NCBI GenBank assembly: GCA_023634235.1 | Contig: JAMKCF010000013.1 | Span: 16,493,705 to 16,557,704 of the forward strand | From: Pisaster brevispinus | Taxonomy: Eukaryota; Echinodermata; Asteroidea; Forcipulatida; Asteriidae | Reading direction: 5' to 3' | DNA length: 64,000 nucleotides | Part shown: piece by piece, positions 1 through 11,734 of the stretch | Position numbering within the stretch: the first letter of the stretch is position 1 | How the letters are laid out: each line of letters starts with the position of its first letter | Position numbers and translations under genes: made by a program | The notes under the pieces: model-generated | Seen by the model: only the letters and a program-made list of their open reading frames with translations | Databases searched by the model: none | Told to the model about the DNA's origin: nothing

Positions 1-1640
1 ATCCCTCTTCAGACCATAGTCACAGAACTCAAGAATGCAACAAGAGCCTCTACCTAGAAAGGGGGTGGGGAAAGCGGCTGAGAGTTAGGAAACATCTAAA
101 AGAGCATAGATCTTGCTTCAGATTGGTAAATAATTGAGACATGCCTTATTGGGTCCAGGAGACATACTCTATTTGCGTTCATCATGCCGATATTAAGAAG
201 GGACGGTGTCACCGTTAGAGAGACACTTGTTAGGCGAGGGGAGAAATGGGGGCAGATAAAAGGCCTCATCAATAACACTGCTGACATACAACATGGAGAT
301 TTATTTGCCCTGCCCAGTCAGAAACCGTGTACTTTGTAGCAAGATAGCTCTGGTGGTACAATGTCTCTTCTGGTGCGACGGGGCATTTAAAGTACGTTTC
401 CTGTTACAGTCATTCCACCAATAGAAGCACGTTTCGCTTAACTTCATCTCTTATTGGTCGGACAGTGTGGCTCCAAAAGTTTGAGTGCATTGGAAAAAGA
501 AAAATAGGAGAAAAAATTAATGGTTGTGGCTAAGATGGCTGTCAGAAGTTTCATGTTACATCCCTAAGCAAGTTGTTCATTAAAGTGTGGGTGAGAGAAG
601 CACAGGAACGAGTTTGGCGTTTAGTCTTCTCTTCTAGCACTTCTTCAGGGCTGTCGTTGAATCCTTGTTCCGAACCCTCGCCGTCATGAAGATTGGGCTC
701 GTAGTCTCGGACTGATTATGGCAGGGTTTCACCCCGAGTGATTGTCTGGGCTTGTACTGTTTTGTAAAACAGAAGAGCTGAATATTTCCGGACTGTTTTC
801 TCTTGGGAAGATGGGGGTGGCATCATCACAGGGGCTTGAATCAACCCCTCCCCCCAAGTAGGAACAAAAACAACAAACAAGTGCGGTATAATGCGCAGGC
901 TTGTGATTGCTCAGGATTTTTCTTAGTTTCAGGATTCTCTCAAAACCTCCTCGAGCCTTCAAATATTATTGAAAGAAGTAAAGCAATCAACAAATGGAGA
1001 AATAAATACAGATTGTGTCAAAACCTGCAGTTTTGTATTTCTGGTGATTTATAGAGTCTGTAAACCTCCTGATTTATAACATCTAGGAGGTTCTGGGTCT
1101 AGAATAAAGAGGAACCCAGGCCAGCAAGCCATTCTAAAGGAATTGTTATAATCGTCAAAATCTCATTCTTGAATGTGGATGTATAGAAGAGAAAGGGATT
1201 GGGAAATGGTTGGCCCTGCTCCCTGTCTGTTAGAGATGTAGTTGGTAATCTAAGCCCAGTTTTAAGAGATACCCGTGTATTCACAACAAAACGAGGAAAA
1301 AAATATACAATGAAAAATGAATACTCATGGAATGAGAACATTTTCCTTTAAAGTTTGAGGTAGCCAAAACTACTAATAGCTATGCAGATCTATTTTTATT
1401 GTAAAATTAACAAGAAAAGCATTGCTCTTTTCATAATATGTATTCTAAATGTAGAAATTTTTATGACTTTTGTTTTAGGCTGTTACAGTTACAACTTGGA
1501 GGAGTTGTGGGATCTCCAAATCACTTAATTCCTCTTAAATGAATTAATTGCTACTTATTTTATCTCTCTTGTAAGAGTTATTCTGAATCTCTATTCCCCT
1601 TTGTGAAAAGCATCTCAACCCAGTGTTTCTTATTGGTTGT
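1..1640. other. Unique sequence, nothing recognised
   Basis: No repeat with a second copy in the window, no RNA gene and no convincing reading frame was seen. Several pyrimidine-rich minus-strand acceptor-like sites occur (around 54, 280 and 1099), but none bounds an exon I can defend. Confidence 0.5.
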
Positions 1641-1766
1641 ATATTCAGTTTGCGGTAACACCATGTGTATATATCTACTTTGCTGTGTAGATTTGTTCTT
1701 TGAGAACTTGTCTTGCTGTTTATTCTACTGCCGCGGAGTTTAATTCAGAATTCGGGAGACTACTTA
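1641..1766. repeat. Dispersed repeat family I, copy 1
   Basis: About 125 bp closely matching 54041-54159 in the same orientation. Both begin ATATTCAGTTT and share the stretch CTACTTTGCTGTGTAGATTT, which holds a short inverted repeat (ATCTAC...GTAGAT). Both continue through a segment reading CTACTGCCGC. Two diverged copies 52 kb apart with non-homologous flanks indicate a mobile or formerly mobile element. Class unknown; no coding capacity. Confidence 0.7.
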
Positions 1767-2151
1767 GTTCTGAAAAGAACTGTCCTGTGTTATTGGTTGT
1801 TGTACCTCTGGAGTTTCTACCATTGACTCATTTACATGAAACTACTTATAAACAGGCTTCTGTTGAACTATTCTTCACATTGGATGTATATATGGGTCAA
1901 GTCTTGGTTCATTAATAGTTATGCAGACAGTTTTTTCCCTTCGTGGCACCAGAATGAGCTACTTGGCAGCCTGGGGTTGTTTACCATTTACGAAGAAATT
2001 ACAGAGAAAAAGTTGCAAAAAATAATGAAATCTTCTCCAATCAGTTCTCAAATTACAGCTCCAGACTTTTGTCTAGGATGCATGTCGACAGCTGACCGCC
2101 ACACGCCGTCATTTGCAAAATGAAAGCCATTGATTAGCTGGGCTTTTTTAT

Positions 2152-2277
2152 TCAAGGAATTAGGGAGTGGAAACAAGTCCAAAATCTTCATAATTGTGCT
2201 AGATGATTTTTAGGTCAAGGAATTAGGAACCGGAAACAAATTCAACATTTGCAAGAATTAAACTGGATAATTTGGGG
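2152..2277. repeat. Tandem duplication, 63-bp period
   Basis: Two imperfect tandem copies, each starting TCAAGGAATTAGG and running through a GGAAACAA motif. The second copy starts 63 bp after the first. The divergence suggests an old local duplication. Confidence 0.65.
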
Positions 2278-2345
2278 ATCAAAAAGACTATAATAAATGT
2301 TTCACATATTTGAAATTGGGAAAACAACATTTCTGTGGGTAAAAG

Positions 2346-2811
2346 GTGCGTGCAAGTGCCACCTTGGTCCCACATGCATTGCTTTAACTTTTGAAGGAAA
2401 CAATTCATGCACTTTAATTGCCTTGGATTGGGCACTTTGGGCTATAAAGTAACAATGTTATGAAATAAATATGGTTAGAAAGATATTTGAAAAGTAGAAT
2501 ATAATGATCCACACAACTACACCTCGAAATAGTGTTGTTTTCCATTTAAATCGTGAACTAACACGGTCCGCCATTTTGTGGAGTAAAAAGTTTGGTTCTT
2601 CAAAATTGCAGACCGTTTTATTTCACAAAGTAAAGGAAAAATCACACAACTCCAAGGCGTATTTGTTGGGATCGTTATATTTTGTTTTTAAAACATCTTA
2701 ACAACCATAGTTTACTTTATAACAAATGCTTTTTATAGCCCAAATCGCTCAACCCAACGTGTCCCTGTAGCAGGTCCAAGCGTACAAATATGAGCGAGAC
2801 TTGCACAGCCT
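2346..2811. mobile_element. TIR element family C, copy 1, with nested B' insert
   Basis: The outer arms are inverted repeats. The left arm starts GTGCGTGCAAGTG and runs to a GGTCCCA motif; the right arm is its complement, ending GAGACTTGCACAGCC. Between them lies the B' foldback (2414-2768). Comparison with the uninterrupted copy at 13847-13978 places the insert between the C motifs GTGCAYTT and AGGTCC. No transposase frame is present, so this is a non-autonomous element. Confidence 0.65.
2414..2768. mobile_element. Foldback MITE family B', copy 1
   Basis: A near-complete foldback. The left arm carries TTGGATTGGGC...TTTGGGCTATAAAG. The right arm carries the complement, CTTTTTATAGCCCAAATCGC, then ends AACCCAACGTGTCCCT. 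The middle holds CACGGTCCGCCATTTTGTGG. The same arrangement recurs at 18936-19187. About 355 bp, no coding capacity. Superfamily not determined. Confidence 0.75.
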
Positions 2812-2918
2812 GTGGTAATAGTGTCCAACTTAACATCTTCAGATGAATTGGATCTTACAAAATAAGCAAAATAATGGAGAGATGATTAAAACTGTTGTTT
2901 CATACGAGGTTTGTTAAG

Positions 2919-3366
2919 GGTAGGGTCATAGATTGGTAAATACTCAAAACATTAATGACCGTAAAAACTTACTTGGTGAGAAGCACTGCAGCTGCTGGTA
3001 GTATCTACTATTTGGAGAAAATATTCCATTCGAAGCAGTACGGTTTCGATAATTTGTTTACCCCAAAACATTTGAGTCTGAGAAACGATTCATGCATGAA
3101 TCGTTTCTCAGATTTCCGATGTTGATGTCTGTATGCGAATGCTGCAGCCAGAGATGCGATTGGTACCCGCTGTAACCTCACTGAACGTGGATGGATTTGA
3201 CATGTGGAAATACTGTGACAGATTTTTTGCTGTTTTCTCAGCAAGTAGACACTGTGATCAGCTGAAACTTTCTTATGTGACTTTTATTGTATCTTTCTTG
3301 ATAATTTTGGCCATAAATTAATAAGCATTAATACATTGTCAAAAAACAATCTATGACCTACCTTTA
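2919..3366. mobile_element. TIR element family D, copy 1, with central 36-bp palindrome
   Basis: The ends are inverted repeats: TTAAGGGTAGGGTCATAGAT at the left, and a right end whose complement reads TAAAGGTAGGTCATAGATTG. The flanks look like TTAA/TTTA. The centre (3077-3112) is a perfect palindrome. The right half (about 3130-3340) matches 15540-15760. About 450 bp, non-autonomous. Confidence 0.7.
3077..3112. repeat. Perfect 36-bp palindrome
   Basis: Each 18-nt half is the exact reverse complement of the other, with no loop: the left half starts TCTGAGAAACG and the right half ends CGTTTCTCAGA. It lies at the centre of family D copy 1 and can extrude as a hairpin or cruciform. Confidence 0.95.
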
Positions 3367-3527
3367 GGATCAACATATTGTTTTGCCAAAGTCACATTCT
3401 CAGCTTGATTGCTCAACACTGATTCCAAGGAACTAAAAGACTGAAATGATGTTCGAAGTAACTGAAAACAGTATGCTTGGAACTGATGCATTCCCGTATG
3501 ACATATTGACTTACAAACTGGATAAAA
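3362..3527 (-). CDS. Possible internal exon, unidentified protein
   Basis: On the minus strand a strong acceptor (run of C and T ending TTATCCAG) is followed by a 166-nt open stretch encoding ...MHQFQAYCFQLLRTSFQSF and ...SNQAENVTLAKQYVDPK. It ends AAAG before a donor-like GTAGGT. No domain was recognised. A strong caveat is that the donor and the last few exon bases lie inside the terminal repeat of element D copy 1. Either the transposon supplies the splice site or the open frame is fortuitous. Confidence 0.15.
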
Positions 3528-4290
3528 AAAGGGGGTTCGTCGAATCGTCCTCACAAATCGTATCATTTGTTTGATTTGCTTATCTGTACAGAACCGTGAA
3601 ATCTGTTATTGATAGCATTGGCTATTCACTAAGTCCATGCCCATCTGTGTGTAACTGAAGTCTTTAATGGGAACCATACAGTGAAATGTGATGATGTGTG
3701 CAATTTACTTTGATGACAAGGACATGGAGCATGACATCAACTGAGCTTCAATTACTGATAACCAATGTAATTTAGATTCCCTATCCAGGGGTTGTACGGG
3801 GCATAAATCATTTGGATAATCGCGTGTTTAATACTCAGATAACGATAAAAAGACAATTATTATATTCACCTAGGAGATTTTAAAGGGGAGGTTGAACTTC
3901 AGTTCAGTTCTGTTCAGTTCTTTTAATATTTTTTCCCACACAAGTACAATAGAGTAACAGTTAGATAGAAATAACAATAAACAAAGTAAAAATATATAGA
4001 AATATGAGGTAGATAGTTTGAATGAATGTGGAAGGAGGGCCTCTACCACAGCTCTACCAGTCCTGTTAATACCTTTCAAATCTTATGACAATGGATCACC
4101 TGCATTTACACTTGGATTCTACCTCATCGAAATCAGTTAATTTGTCTAGTTTAACTTAATCCACCTGCCAGGATTCTGTTTCTACCTGGATAGCATGAGC
4201 ACAGAACAGTATCAACCATGCCTAGACATAGTTTGAGTCGATCAAGTGCCCAATTTTGTAAAGCTGAAAAGATTGCTGGCAAGTTTGTTT
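3370..4290. other. Unique sequence
   Basis: Mostly unique A+T-rich DNA. A short TTCAG/TTCTG pentanucleotide run lies at about 3897-3923. Nothing else recognised apart from the low-confidence exon at its left edge. Confidence 0.4.
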
Positions 4291-4294
4291 TTGA

Positions 4295-4445
4295 CCCTAG
4301 GCAACCATTCGAGTTCACCGGACCAATTGCTCTGGTGTTGTCAGCAGCAGAGTGTGGGTTCGAATCCCAGTCATGACACTTGTGCCCTTGAGCAAGGCAC
4401 TTAACCATAATTGCTTCGTTAAAAGTTGGGAAGGGAGTGCATTCT
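4295..4445 (+). mobile_element. tRNA-derived SINE family S2, copy 1
   Basis: It contains a pol III B-box-like GTGGGTTCGAATCCCAGTC, followed by a body reading ACACTTGTGCCCTTGAGCAA and then GGCACTTAACC. That body arrangement is familiar from many deuterostome SINEs (from memory). The same body occurs in reverse orientation at 27840-28082 and 33515-33765. The A-box region is degraded. The minus-strand open frame across it is an artefact of the SINE. Confidence 0.75.
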
Positions 4446-4449
4446 GCTC

Positions 4450-5745
4450 TACAAGCTTAAACACAAATTTTAACCATTACATATAAAATTTAAAATACAT
4501 GTACAAACCTGTTTCTATGAAGTCACAATATTCAAATTTAATTATTAAATATTTGATAGTGTATCAATAATTCTGTGATTAAAGACAATATTGTTGCCTG
4601 CTACACTGTGCATCTTTAAGTTCCTGTAAAGATGTTTAAATCTGTGTAATTTTGTTCTGAACAAAAAATACCAGTCATCAACCTTTCAAGACAACCATTT
4701 AAAATGCGGAGTTAAAATACGTACATTTTTATTTCAGACTCAATTATAGTTCTCCGTGATGATTGATGTTGCTTTAGGTATTCTTGGTTATTTTGATGTT
4801 GCCGCTCGAGTCTTTTTTGTCATCGTTTCAGAATTTGTTCATTCATTGCAGAAAGCCCTTTCCTCAATGAGGTGAAATGTATACATCAGTTTAAAATATT
4901 CATTCGGGAAAACGTATCCGTAGACTTTGAATATTTATTTTCATGTTTCAATACTCATAAATGTTTATGTATGACCAAATTCAGTCAGATAATCATCATT
5001 TTGAGCGCTGTGCGTATTTACTCTATAGATTTGTGGTACAGAAAGTATATAGAGTTAGTACTTTCTATAAACTTATAGATTTGTGCATGTTTTTTCCCCT
5101 CTTCTCAAATATTGCAGGGGTCTTATCTGTTGATGAAAATGTGATTAGATGGAAGACAATTAACATGTCAATTTAGTTTCTATTGACTTTGGGTCTTCTG
5201 TAGTATGTTACACCAAACAAATTCCTCCGTAAGTTTTGTATAAGTTCTTCCCATTAAGAGCTGTGTTTTTTGAAATGATGGTGCTGACATTGTGTTTCGT
5301 TTTTTTTATGTTTAATTCAAAACAGTCAGCATGAAACTTGAGACCCTTTTCATATGATCTAGTCAGAGATTGTCAAGGCCAAAGATTAATTAAGTCTTAT
5401 ATGTCAATATTGACCCACATTTATCATCTGCCAAGATGATAAATGTGTAAATGAAAGATCCCTTAAAAAATTATCTCCTCTAAAGTGAGGGTAGGAGAGA
5501 GAACTATGTGGGAACTTGTTTTAATTTTACACTCCGGCATCGGTATTATTTATTTATTCATGAAATAATTAATTAGTTATTTAACTAAGACAAGTCAAAG
5601 ATAGACATGGGGATAAATCTTACCAGATCGAAATAAAGATAAATGAGGACTAAAAAAACGTAAATCTGTAGGGATCGAGGCAACTCTGGAGAGTCAACAA
5701 AAATGGTAAACCTATATGCTACATATTGGGAGATAAGAAGTTCTT
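4450..5745. other. Unique A+T-rich sequence
   Basis: No repeat family with another copy here and no exon candidate. The one notable structure is the hairpin at 5416-5447. Confidence 0.4.
5416..5447. repeat. Perfect 14-bp stem hairpin
   Basis: CACATTTATCATCT and its exact complement are separated by a 4-nt GCCA loop. There is no U-tract or gene context, so function is unknown. Confidence 0.85.
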
Positions 5746-5751
5746 TGAAAG

Positions 5752-6019
5752 CAGCGGCGGATACAGGGGGGGCATGGGGGGCGCACGCCCCCCCCCCCCC
5801 TTTTGCTTGAAAAAAAAAAAAAAAAAAAACGAAAAAAAAAAAAAGGGGGAAAAAAAAACTCGAGGGGAAAAATAAGGGAGAGACAAAATTAAAGACAAAG
5901 GCCTTACCTGGTTTTTTTAAAGCTACTAATATTCCATACCTCGTACACTTTTTTTCACCATTTTGTTGCTTGGTAAATTTTCACGCCCCCCCGTTTGGAA
6001 AATCCTGGATCCGCCTCTG
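5752..6019. mobile_element. hAT-like MITE
   Basis: 268 bp with terminal inverted repeats CAGCGGCGGATACAGG and CCTGGATCCGCCTCTG. The subterminal poly-C/poly-G and poly-A tracts are also partly inverted. The CAG...CTG ends and GGCGGATCCAGG motif are reminiscent of hAT MITEs (recollection). A 5-bp GAAAG flanks both ends; hAT elements normally make 8-bp duplications, so the class is not settled. Confidence 0.7.
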
Positions 6020-6024
6020 GAAAG

Positions 6025-8155
6025 AGTTCTTTTAAAAACCCCAGATAAGAGGAATGTCTGTATATAGAGAAATAGTAATTTAGGGTTTGTGGCAGATATG
6101 TACCCTACCCGTGCTTTGTTTGTAAATCATTGGATGTAAGCAGTGATCTACAGTAATCAAGTATTGGGACGATTCAGGAAAAGTTGGGAATGGTTTTTAA
6201 CTTTGTGGTCGTCAGATTGTAATGGGTATCTCGTAAATCACCAACCCCTTTTAATTAATACTGCCCACAACTTGTCTGTTATTTACAACTTGGTACCATT
6301 GCAATAAGTGACTGTAATTTCAATGGATGCTCATTGTCTGACAGGACTGGCTCAGATTGTTGTTGTTCGGCTTATTTGTCATTAGCACAATATAAACTTG
6401 GCATGGCTTGGATAGTAGATCCTCAATTTATTTCCTTGAAGTGACTGGCATTTCGGACCTTTCTACTCTAATTTGAAGGGATTACATAATAGCAACCCTA
6501 TTTTATTTGACCATCGTTTGAAAGATCCGATCTTTCTCTTTCCAGTGATGGTAATCTTGGGTAAGGAGGGTGAAACTTTACAAAACTACATCTTTTATAC
6601 AAAACGCCTTTATGCTCAGGTTTGAGTGCTTTTTGTGTGTTTATCTTGGGCGACTAAAGACGCCATTCGGGGCTCAAGCAGGGTATAATGCACAGTCGAC
6701 TAAAGTCGCCATTTGGGCTGAAAGGGTTATATAGTTCCCTAAAAAGATTCCAAGCTTTCTTATAAAGCTATAATTTCTTAAAAAGGCATGTAACTTGTCA
6801 GCCGTCTTCCAGAAAAATAACCAAGGGAAAAAAAAGATACGGTGTATGAAGTTTTGTGTGCATACTGTGTATGAAGTTTTGTGTGCTTGCAGTTTTCTCT
6901 CTCTTTTTTGGTAACATCAAAGTTGCATATTTATGAGTTATTGTGTGTAACGTCAGTACAGAACAATATAACAAGTTTTAAAGTCTAAGATGAAATGATC
7001 TGAAGCCATTTCAATAACCTACATTTTTTGGGTCATCAAAGTTAAAATCTCAGTTTCACTTTCATTCCAGCTCATTGTCCTGTTTTTGACGGTAAGATGT
7101 ACAACAGACCACAGAAAACCCAGTCCAGAATTTAGTGATTTACCCAAGAGTCTGTTGCTCACACAACAACCATCATGGTGTTGGTTCCTTTAGGCTTCTG
7201 GGCTTGAATTACTTTTCTATTCACTCTTCTAATAGAAGGATATAACATAAATACATTTTCTGTTTTAAATTTGGTTGAACATGGAGAGTTACTATGAACA
7301 TCTTGAAGCATCGTCTCCCAATATCTCCCATTATACCTTGAGCAGTACGACCATTCTCCAGTCAAGATCCCATCCTCTTCGAAATCGTCTCAGATTTGAT
7401 TGTAGGGTCATTGACTTTCAAGTGCTAATTTCTAATTTAATGAAGACGGCATGGAGTTGATTCTTATGCATGGAAACCAGCGTGATCTACACCTCGGATG
7501 ATATCAGCCCGCCTGTGTAATTACACACCCTAGAGGGGGTATCAAGTTGGATGTTTGACTAAGGTGGTTATGCATTACATGTAACTCCCGTTAAATTTGA
7601 CTCCTTAGACTATTGCCCAAGAATTAGGAATGAGACTATAAGCGGATATTTCAAACCATTGGTTGAAATTTATGGATAGTTAAAACTTCACGTGAACAAC
7701 AAAAAGGAAATGTGAGAGCTGGCTGAAAAATTATTCATTACATTGATGATCACACAAACATTTTTCAGTATCGAGTGAAAATAATCTCTTCCGGTATTAA
7801 GGATACCGATTTGATCGGTATCCAACAGATTACCGACTTCAAGCCTCTTTTTGGAGAAACAGAATTTACTCATGAATACTTCTGATTATTAACCACTGCA
7901 AAATCCCATTGTTTGCGTAACAAGTATTGTGCATCGACTGCTGGAATATGTGGAGATCTAAAAGACAGAGAAATCCACCATCTTTATGTTTTTTTCTAGC
8001 TCACAATCACAGGCAATGCAACTGTATACTTTGCAAAATGCTCAACGATGGAAACTTTATCACAGTGTGCCACTTGTTGTTGTGGGCTTACTTCTGCTTG
8101 GGTCTTTGTAGGAGGCATTGAAAGGCTATATAACAGTGAGATGAGAAACAAACAC
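6025..8155. other. Unique sequence with small duplications
   Basis: It holds two copies of a motif centred on CGACTAAAGWCGCCATT (about 6650-6678 and 6698-6728), each a short palindrome, and a TGTGTATGAAGTTTTGTGTG duplication at about 6843-6890. Two marginal exon-like frames (minus 7159-7388, plus 7769-7885) are discussed under rejected items. Confidence 0.45.
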
Positions 8156-8199
8156 TTTTCAAACATCACAAGTTGAAACTAACTTTATTTAACAATTGC

Positions 8200-8690
8200 T
8201 TAATACAAGGTGCAGGGGCTGGAATCAGTCTGGAATCCTCTATATGTACAGACTATTTGAGAAAAAACCACACACACACAAGTGGGTAAACACACATTCT
8301 CAAAAATGCATCCTTGTGAAGCGTTCTTTTGTTCTTTCCTTTGTCCCTTCACTTTAATAACAGTTTTCCATAGACTTTTTACACAAATTTCCCCGTGGGG
8401 TACCCTGGTCTTTAGAATTTCCATGTAGAGTCCTTTTATTTTCCCTTTTTTGTTTTGGTCTCCATAAGGTACCGAAAATAAGCACAAGTGTGAAACCGAG
8501 TACCTCCCACTGTCCCTCTTTTGTTTGTACTTTTTTTGGCAACACACACACACACATATTGCTTTTGTACCAACTTCCAACTGGGGACCTTTACCCAACC
8601 GGGGACCCTATTGTTCTCTTGTTACAGGTCTCTGATTTGAATGTGTATATCTGCCCACAAAAACACACATAGATCTGTGGTGCAGTCACT
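8200..8690. repeat. CA/GT- and GGGACC-rich repeat region
   Basis: It contains (CA)n runs at about 8271-8281 and 8541-8556 and repeated GGGGACC or GGGGTACC motifs followed by TTTTGTT. A similar texture occurs at 14780-14990, suggesting a related degenerate element. The 132-codon minus-strand frame across it is low-complexity. Confidence 0.45.
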
Positions 8691-8870
8691 CTGTTGACAT
8701 TCCTTTGTTCTCTACACTTAAGGAAAATTTTATTTTTCAACACTGTAAAAAACACTGTGTGGACGTGTGTGAGTCCACAAAGTGTTTCAAGTCCCTCCAT
8801 TTTGTGGACCTTTTTTGTTCTCAGGTCCACATTTCGTATGTAGCGTTAAAACACCTGTTTTAACAACTCA
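8690..8870. mobile_element. Family L element, copy 1
   Basis: The segment 8755-8845 carries GTCCACAAAGTGTTTCAAGT and TTTTGTTCTCAGGTCCACAT. It matches the right arm (49838-49925), and the complement of the left arm, of the inverted pair at 49671-49925. The flank 8690-8740 is the reverse complement of 49787-49835. Non-coding, multicopy. Confidence 0.7.
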
Positions 8871-11730
8871 ACATTTTAATAAAGTTGCTGTAATCAACTT
8901 TTCAGATTCTGTCAACTTTGGGGGAAATTCTGACAAACTTTCCGTTTTTGCTACACAATGCTTTAAAGAAGAAATGAGCTGTTTGAGTGAACTGTCCATT
9001 TGACTGTCCGAGTGTGGTTTGCTTTGCTACATTTCTCATGGGATAGGATACGAAATGACATCTCTTTATTTGAAATCTCCATTTCTGAATTGCAACTGGA
9101 CTTGTCTGTGATTCCTGTACTATCCCATTAGATTTAATTCATCCCAGACCCTCAGGCGACTCTATCATATTGATAGCTCACTCGAGTCTTGCCAAATTAC
9201 CATCATTAGTCAGTAGTATGGGAATCAAGATCTTGTTTACGATGTTGCAAAAAAAGGCCCAGATTTTCAGCCGGTTTGGGCGGTATTTTAGTAGGGAGTT
9301 GATCGAAACCCCCTTCCCCACCCTAGGCAAATTTGAATAGAAAATAAACTTAAATGGATCTATGTACTCCATTGGAGTGAATGCCACCCCCCCCCCCGTA
9401 CAAAGTTATCCTCAGGAGATCCAGTATGTTTTTATAAAATTGTAGTTGTCTTTATGTAGATTACTTTATGAATTACAAGCCAAAGTGAGTGTACAAGTCA
9501 TAATTTTTCAGAATGAGGCATCCTACAAGATGGTTATATCACATTCTTGAGCAATGAAACAATTGTCTTGGTGTATTTTGATTATCCTCGTCTATTTTTG
9601 CATTTGGAATATATGTGGCATGGTGTACCCCCTTCCTATTGTGTCTTCAATGTGTTCTGGGAATCTCAGGAATTCTTTAGAAGATTTTAGGGGGTACTTC
9701 TGTACAAGAGGAAAAGAGTGTGTTGAGGTATGGGAGCGTTTGTGGGCCACATATCGGGCATGGTATATCCTTGAAACCCGGCTTTTGACTTGTAGCGCAT
9801 TGAACAGCCGGAATACCCATTCCTGTTGTTTTTATAAACAAGTTCATCAAATACTGTATCTAGAGTTAGGTGGGTTTTTTTGCAGAAATGTGATCCACAA
9901 TTTAATTTCTTTGAGCTGTGAAATTTCCATCAGATTTGGTCCAGTGGTTTTGAGATATAAAACGTCCTTGCATGCTCTTCCCTACCAGAGAAGTCTATAA
10001 ATATACACAAATGGTTGTCGTTAAACAACAAAATTTCTAATGCATAAATTGCAGTTCGCCTCTCGATTATTGCTTTCATTTGTCATTAATGAATTAAGTT
10101 TCAACAAAAATTGACACCAAATGAATAAAAAGAAAACAAACAAATGTTTTGGTAAAATATAAAAATTTTAAGCATGATTGTGAAACACAAAACCATTATT
10201 TATGTAAACCCCGGGCACTATATTTTCATGGAACCCATTTTCATACTGTTAGATAGTAATAATTTTCTTTTTCACATTTTGACTGGGGGAAAAAACCAAG
10301 ATAAAAATAACATGGTTTAATGTAATGTACATTTTTTATTTAATGTACATTTTTTGTTTAATTATATCATTTAAACATCTGTACATATTTTCTGTATTGC
10401 ATGATTTTCATAAATATTCCATTAAAAGTCAATGATAACTCCAGGAAACAAGAGTTTTAGGTACTTGATGTCCATCAAACAGTTGACTGAAATAAAGGTT
10501 TCTGGTCAGTAAAAATACTCGAGCCAGACAGCCAGAAGATCTGTCTATCTCTGGAAATCAATCACCGCAGTGTCCTTGTGATGTGCAGGGCCGGTGACCC
10601 AAAGTTAATGACCATTGGCTTTCACCGTGAAGTCGGTTGGTCGGTCCAGGACTCTGTACCTTAAGGGCTGCTCTGGGAATAACATCAGTTATGACCTGAT
10701 GCTAGCTCATTGACAGAAGGAATGACACAGGGACATGTTCATCCCTCAGCCTTGCCTGATAGCGTCTCTATAAAATTGATTGTTGGCTGTATAACCCAGT
10801 CATGATGTGGGACCCCCCTCCCTTGCTTTACCCCCCAGAGCCAGCGAGAGCCCTGGGAGGGTAGTTTTAAAGAGCAGCTGTGTCAAGGGGTTCACCGACA
10901 TGCTTGTAATCAGACTAACAAAGTGTCAGGGAGTTCATAAAGTGGCTGATAATGAGACTAGCACAAAATTAGCTTGTGGGTCTTAAGAGAGGCTGTGCCC
11001 TTTATCTTGAATGTGACCTTTAAAAATCTATTTGAGTTCGTCATCATCAACTATTAATTTTGTAACGTGTCCCATTTCATCAAAGGATTTATAATAAAAA
11101 TGCAATAACTTCAGATTTTGTTGTTGTTGAAATCACCCATCAGAAGTGATGTCTTGGCTCTAAATGCCTGGGCATTTTTCAACCAATCTTGTAATAAACA
11201 CAGAAGAAAGCTTGTCAATATTGTATATTCTATATTTTAGTGTGATACTGAATGAGGTTGTCATTGCCGTAGAGCAAGGGCTTTCACAGTATCAGGAAAA
11301 TTGTATAACACTCTTTCCTGAACCATTGTTTCTCTTTAATGCGGTTGCCAGACTGAATTCAATAAAGACAGATCTGTCGATTATTCCTCCTTATGACAAA
11401 AAAAGACTATGGATGCAATGTCCTCTATCTGTAGGATGAATACAGAGAGCCGTTTACATTACTGCATGCTGTGTGCTCACCTTGCCTCGGGTGAAGGTAT
11501 TCCTGAAACGGCTTTTTATTTGATCACTGTGCTTTTAGTGTAATAGAATATAGTCTAGGCCTAAGTTACTCTATTTAAGACCAGGTACTTCCATTATTTA
11601 GTGCAGTCATCAAAAGGTGGATTTAAAAGCTGAGACCAAGACACAGTTAAGGTTCAAACGTCAGTGGTTTCCCAAATAAAACATATTCACCTTACTGCAG
11701 CAATCTTTGTTCTTCTTTTAAAAGTCCGCA
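8870..11730. other. Unique sequence, GC-richer core at about 10500-10990
   Basis: No second copy in the window. The part at 10500-10990 is less A+T-rich and free of simple repeats. It could be a conserved regulatory or unannotated transcribed segment, but no motif cluster stands out. A 17-bp element TTTAATGTACATTTTTT is tandemly doubled near 10320-10358. Confidence 0.4.
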
Positions 11731-11734
11731 CAAC

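Noticed and set aside
1018..1098. Minus-strand TQNLLDVINQEVYRLYKSPE-type frame after a strong acceptor
   Set aside because: Only 26 codons, and its phase does not join the other minus-strand candidate at 3362-3527.
7159..7388. Minus-strand frame ending with a VVV C-terminus, possible terminal exon
   Set aside because: The acceptor is weak (little pyrimidine tract), an equally plausible frame exists on the plus strand, and no homologue is recognised.
7769..7885. Plus-strand 38-codon frame after a good acceptor, YRVKIISSGIKDTDLIGIQQ...
   Set aside because: Short enough to be chance. No partner exon or family; the acceptor alone is not sufficient.
8200..8598. 132-codon minus-strand frame
   Set aside because: It lies across CA-rich repeat sequence (CVCVCC-type translation) and is a by-product of simple repeats.
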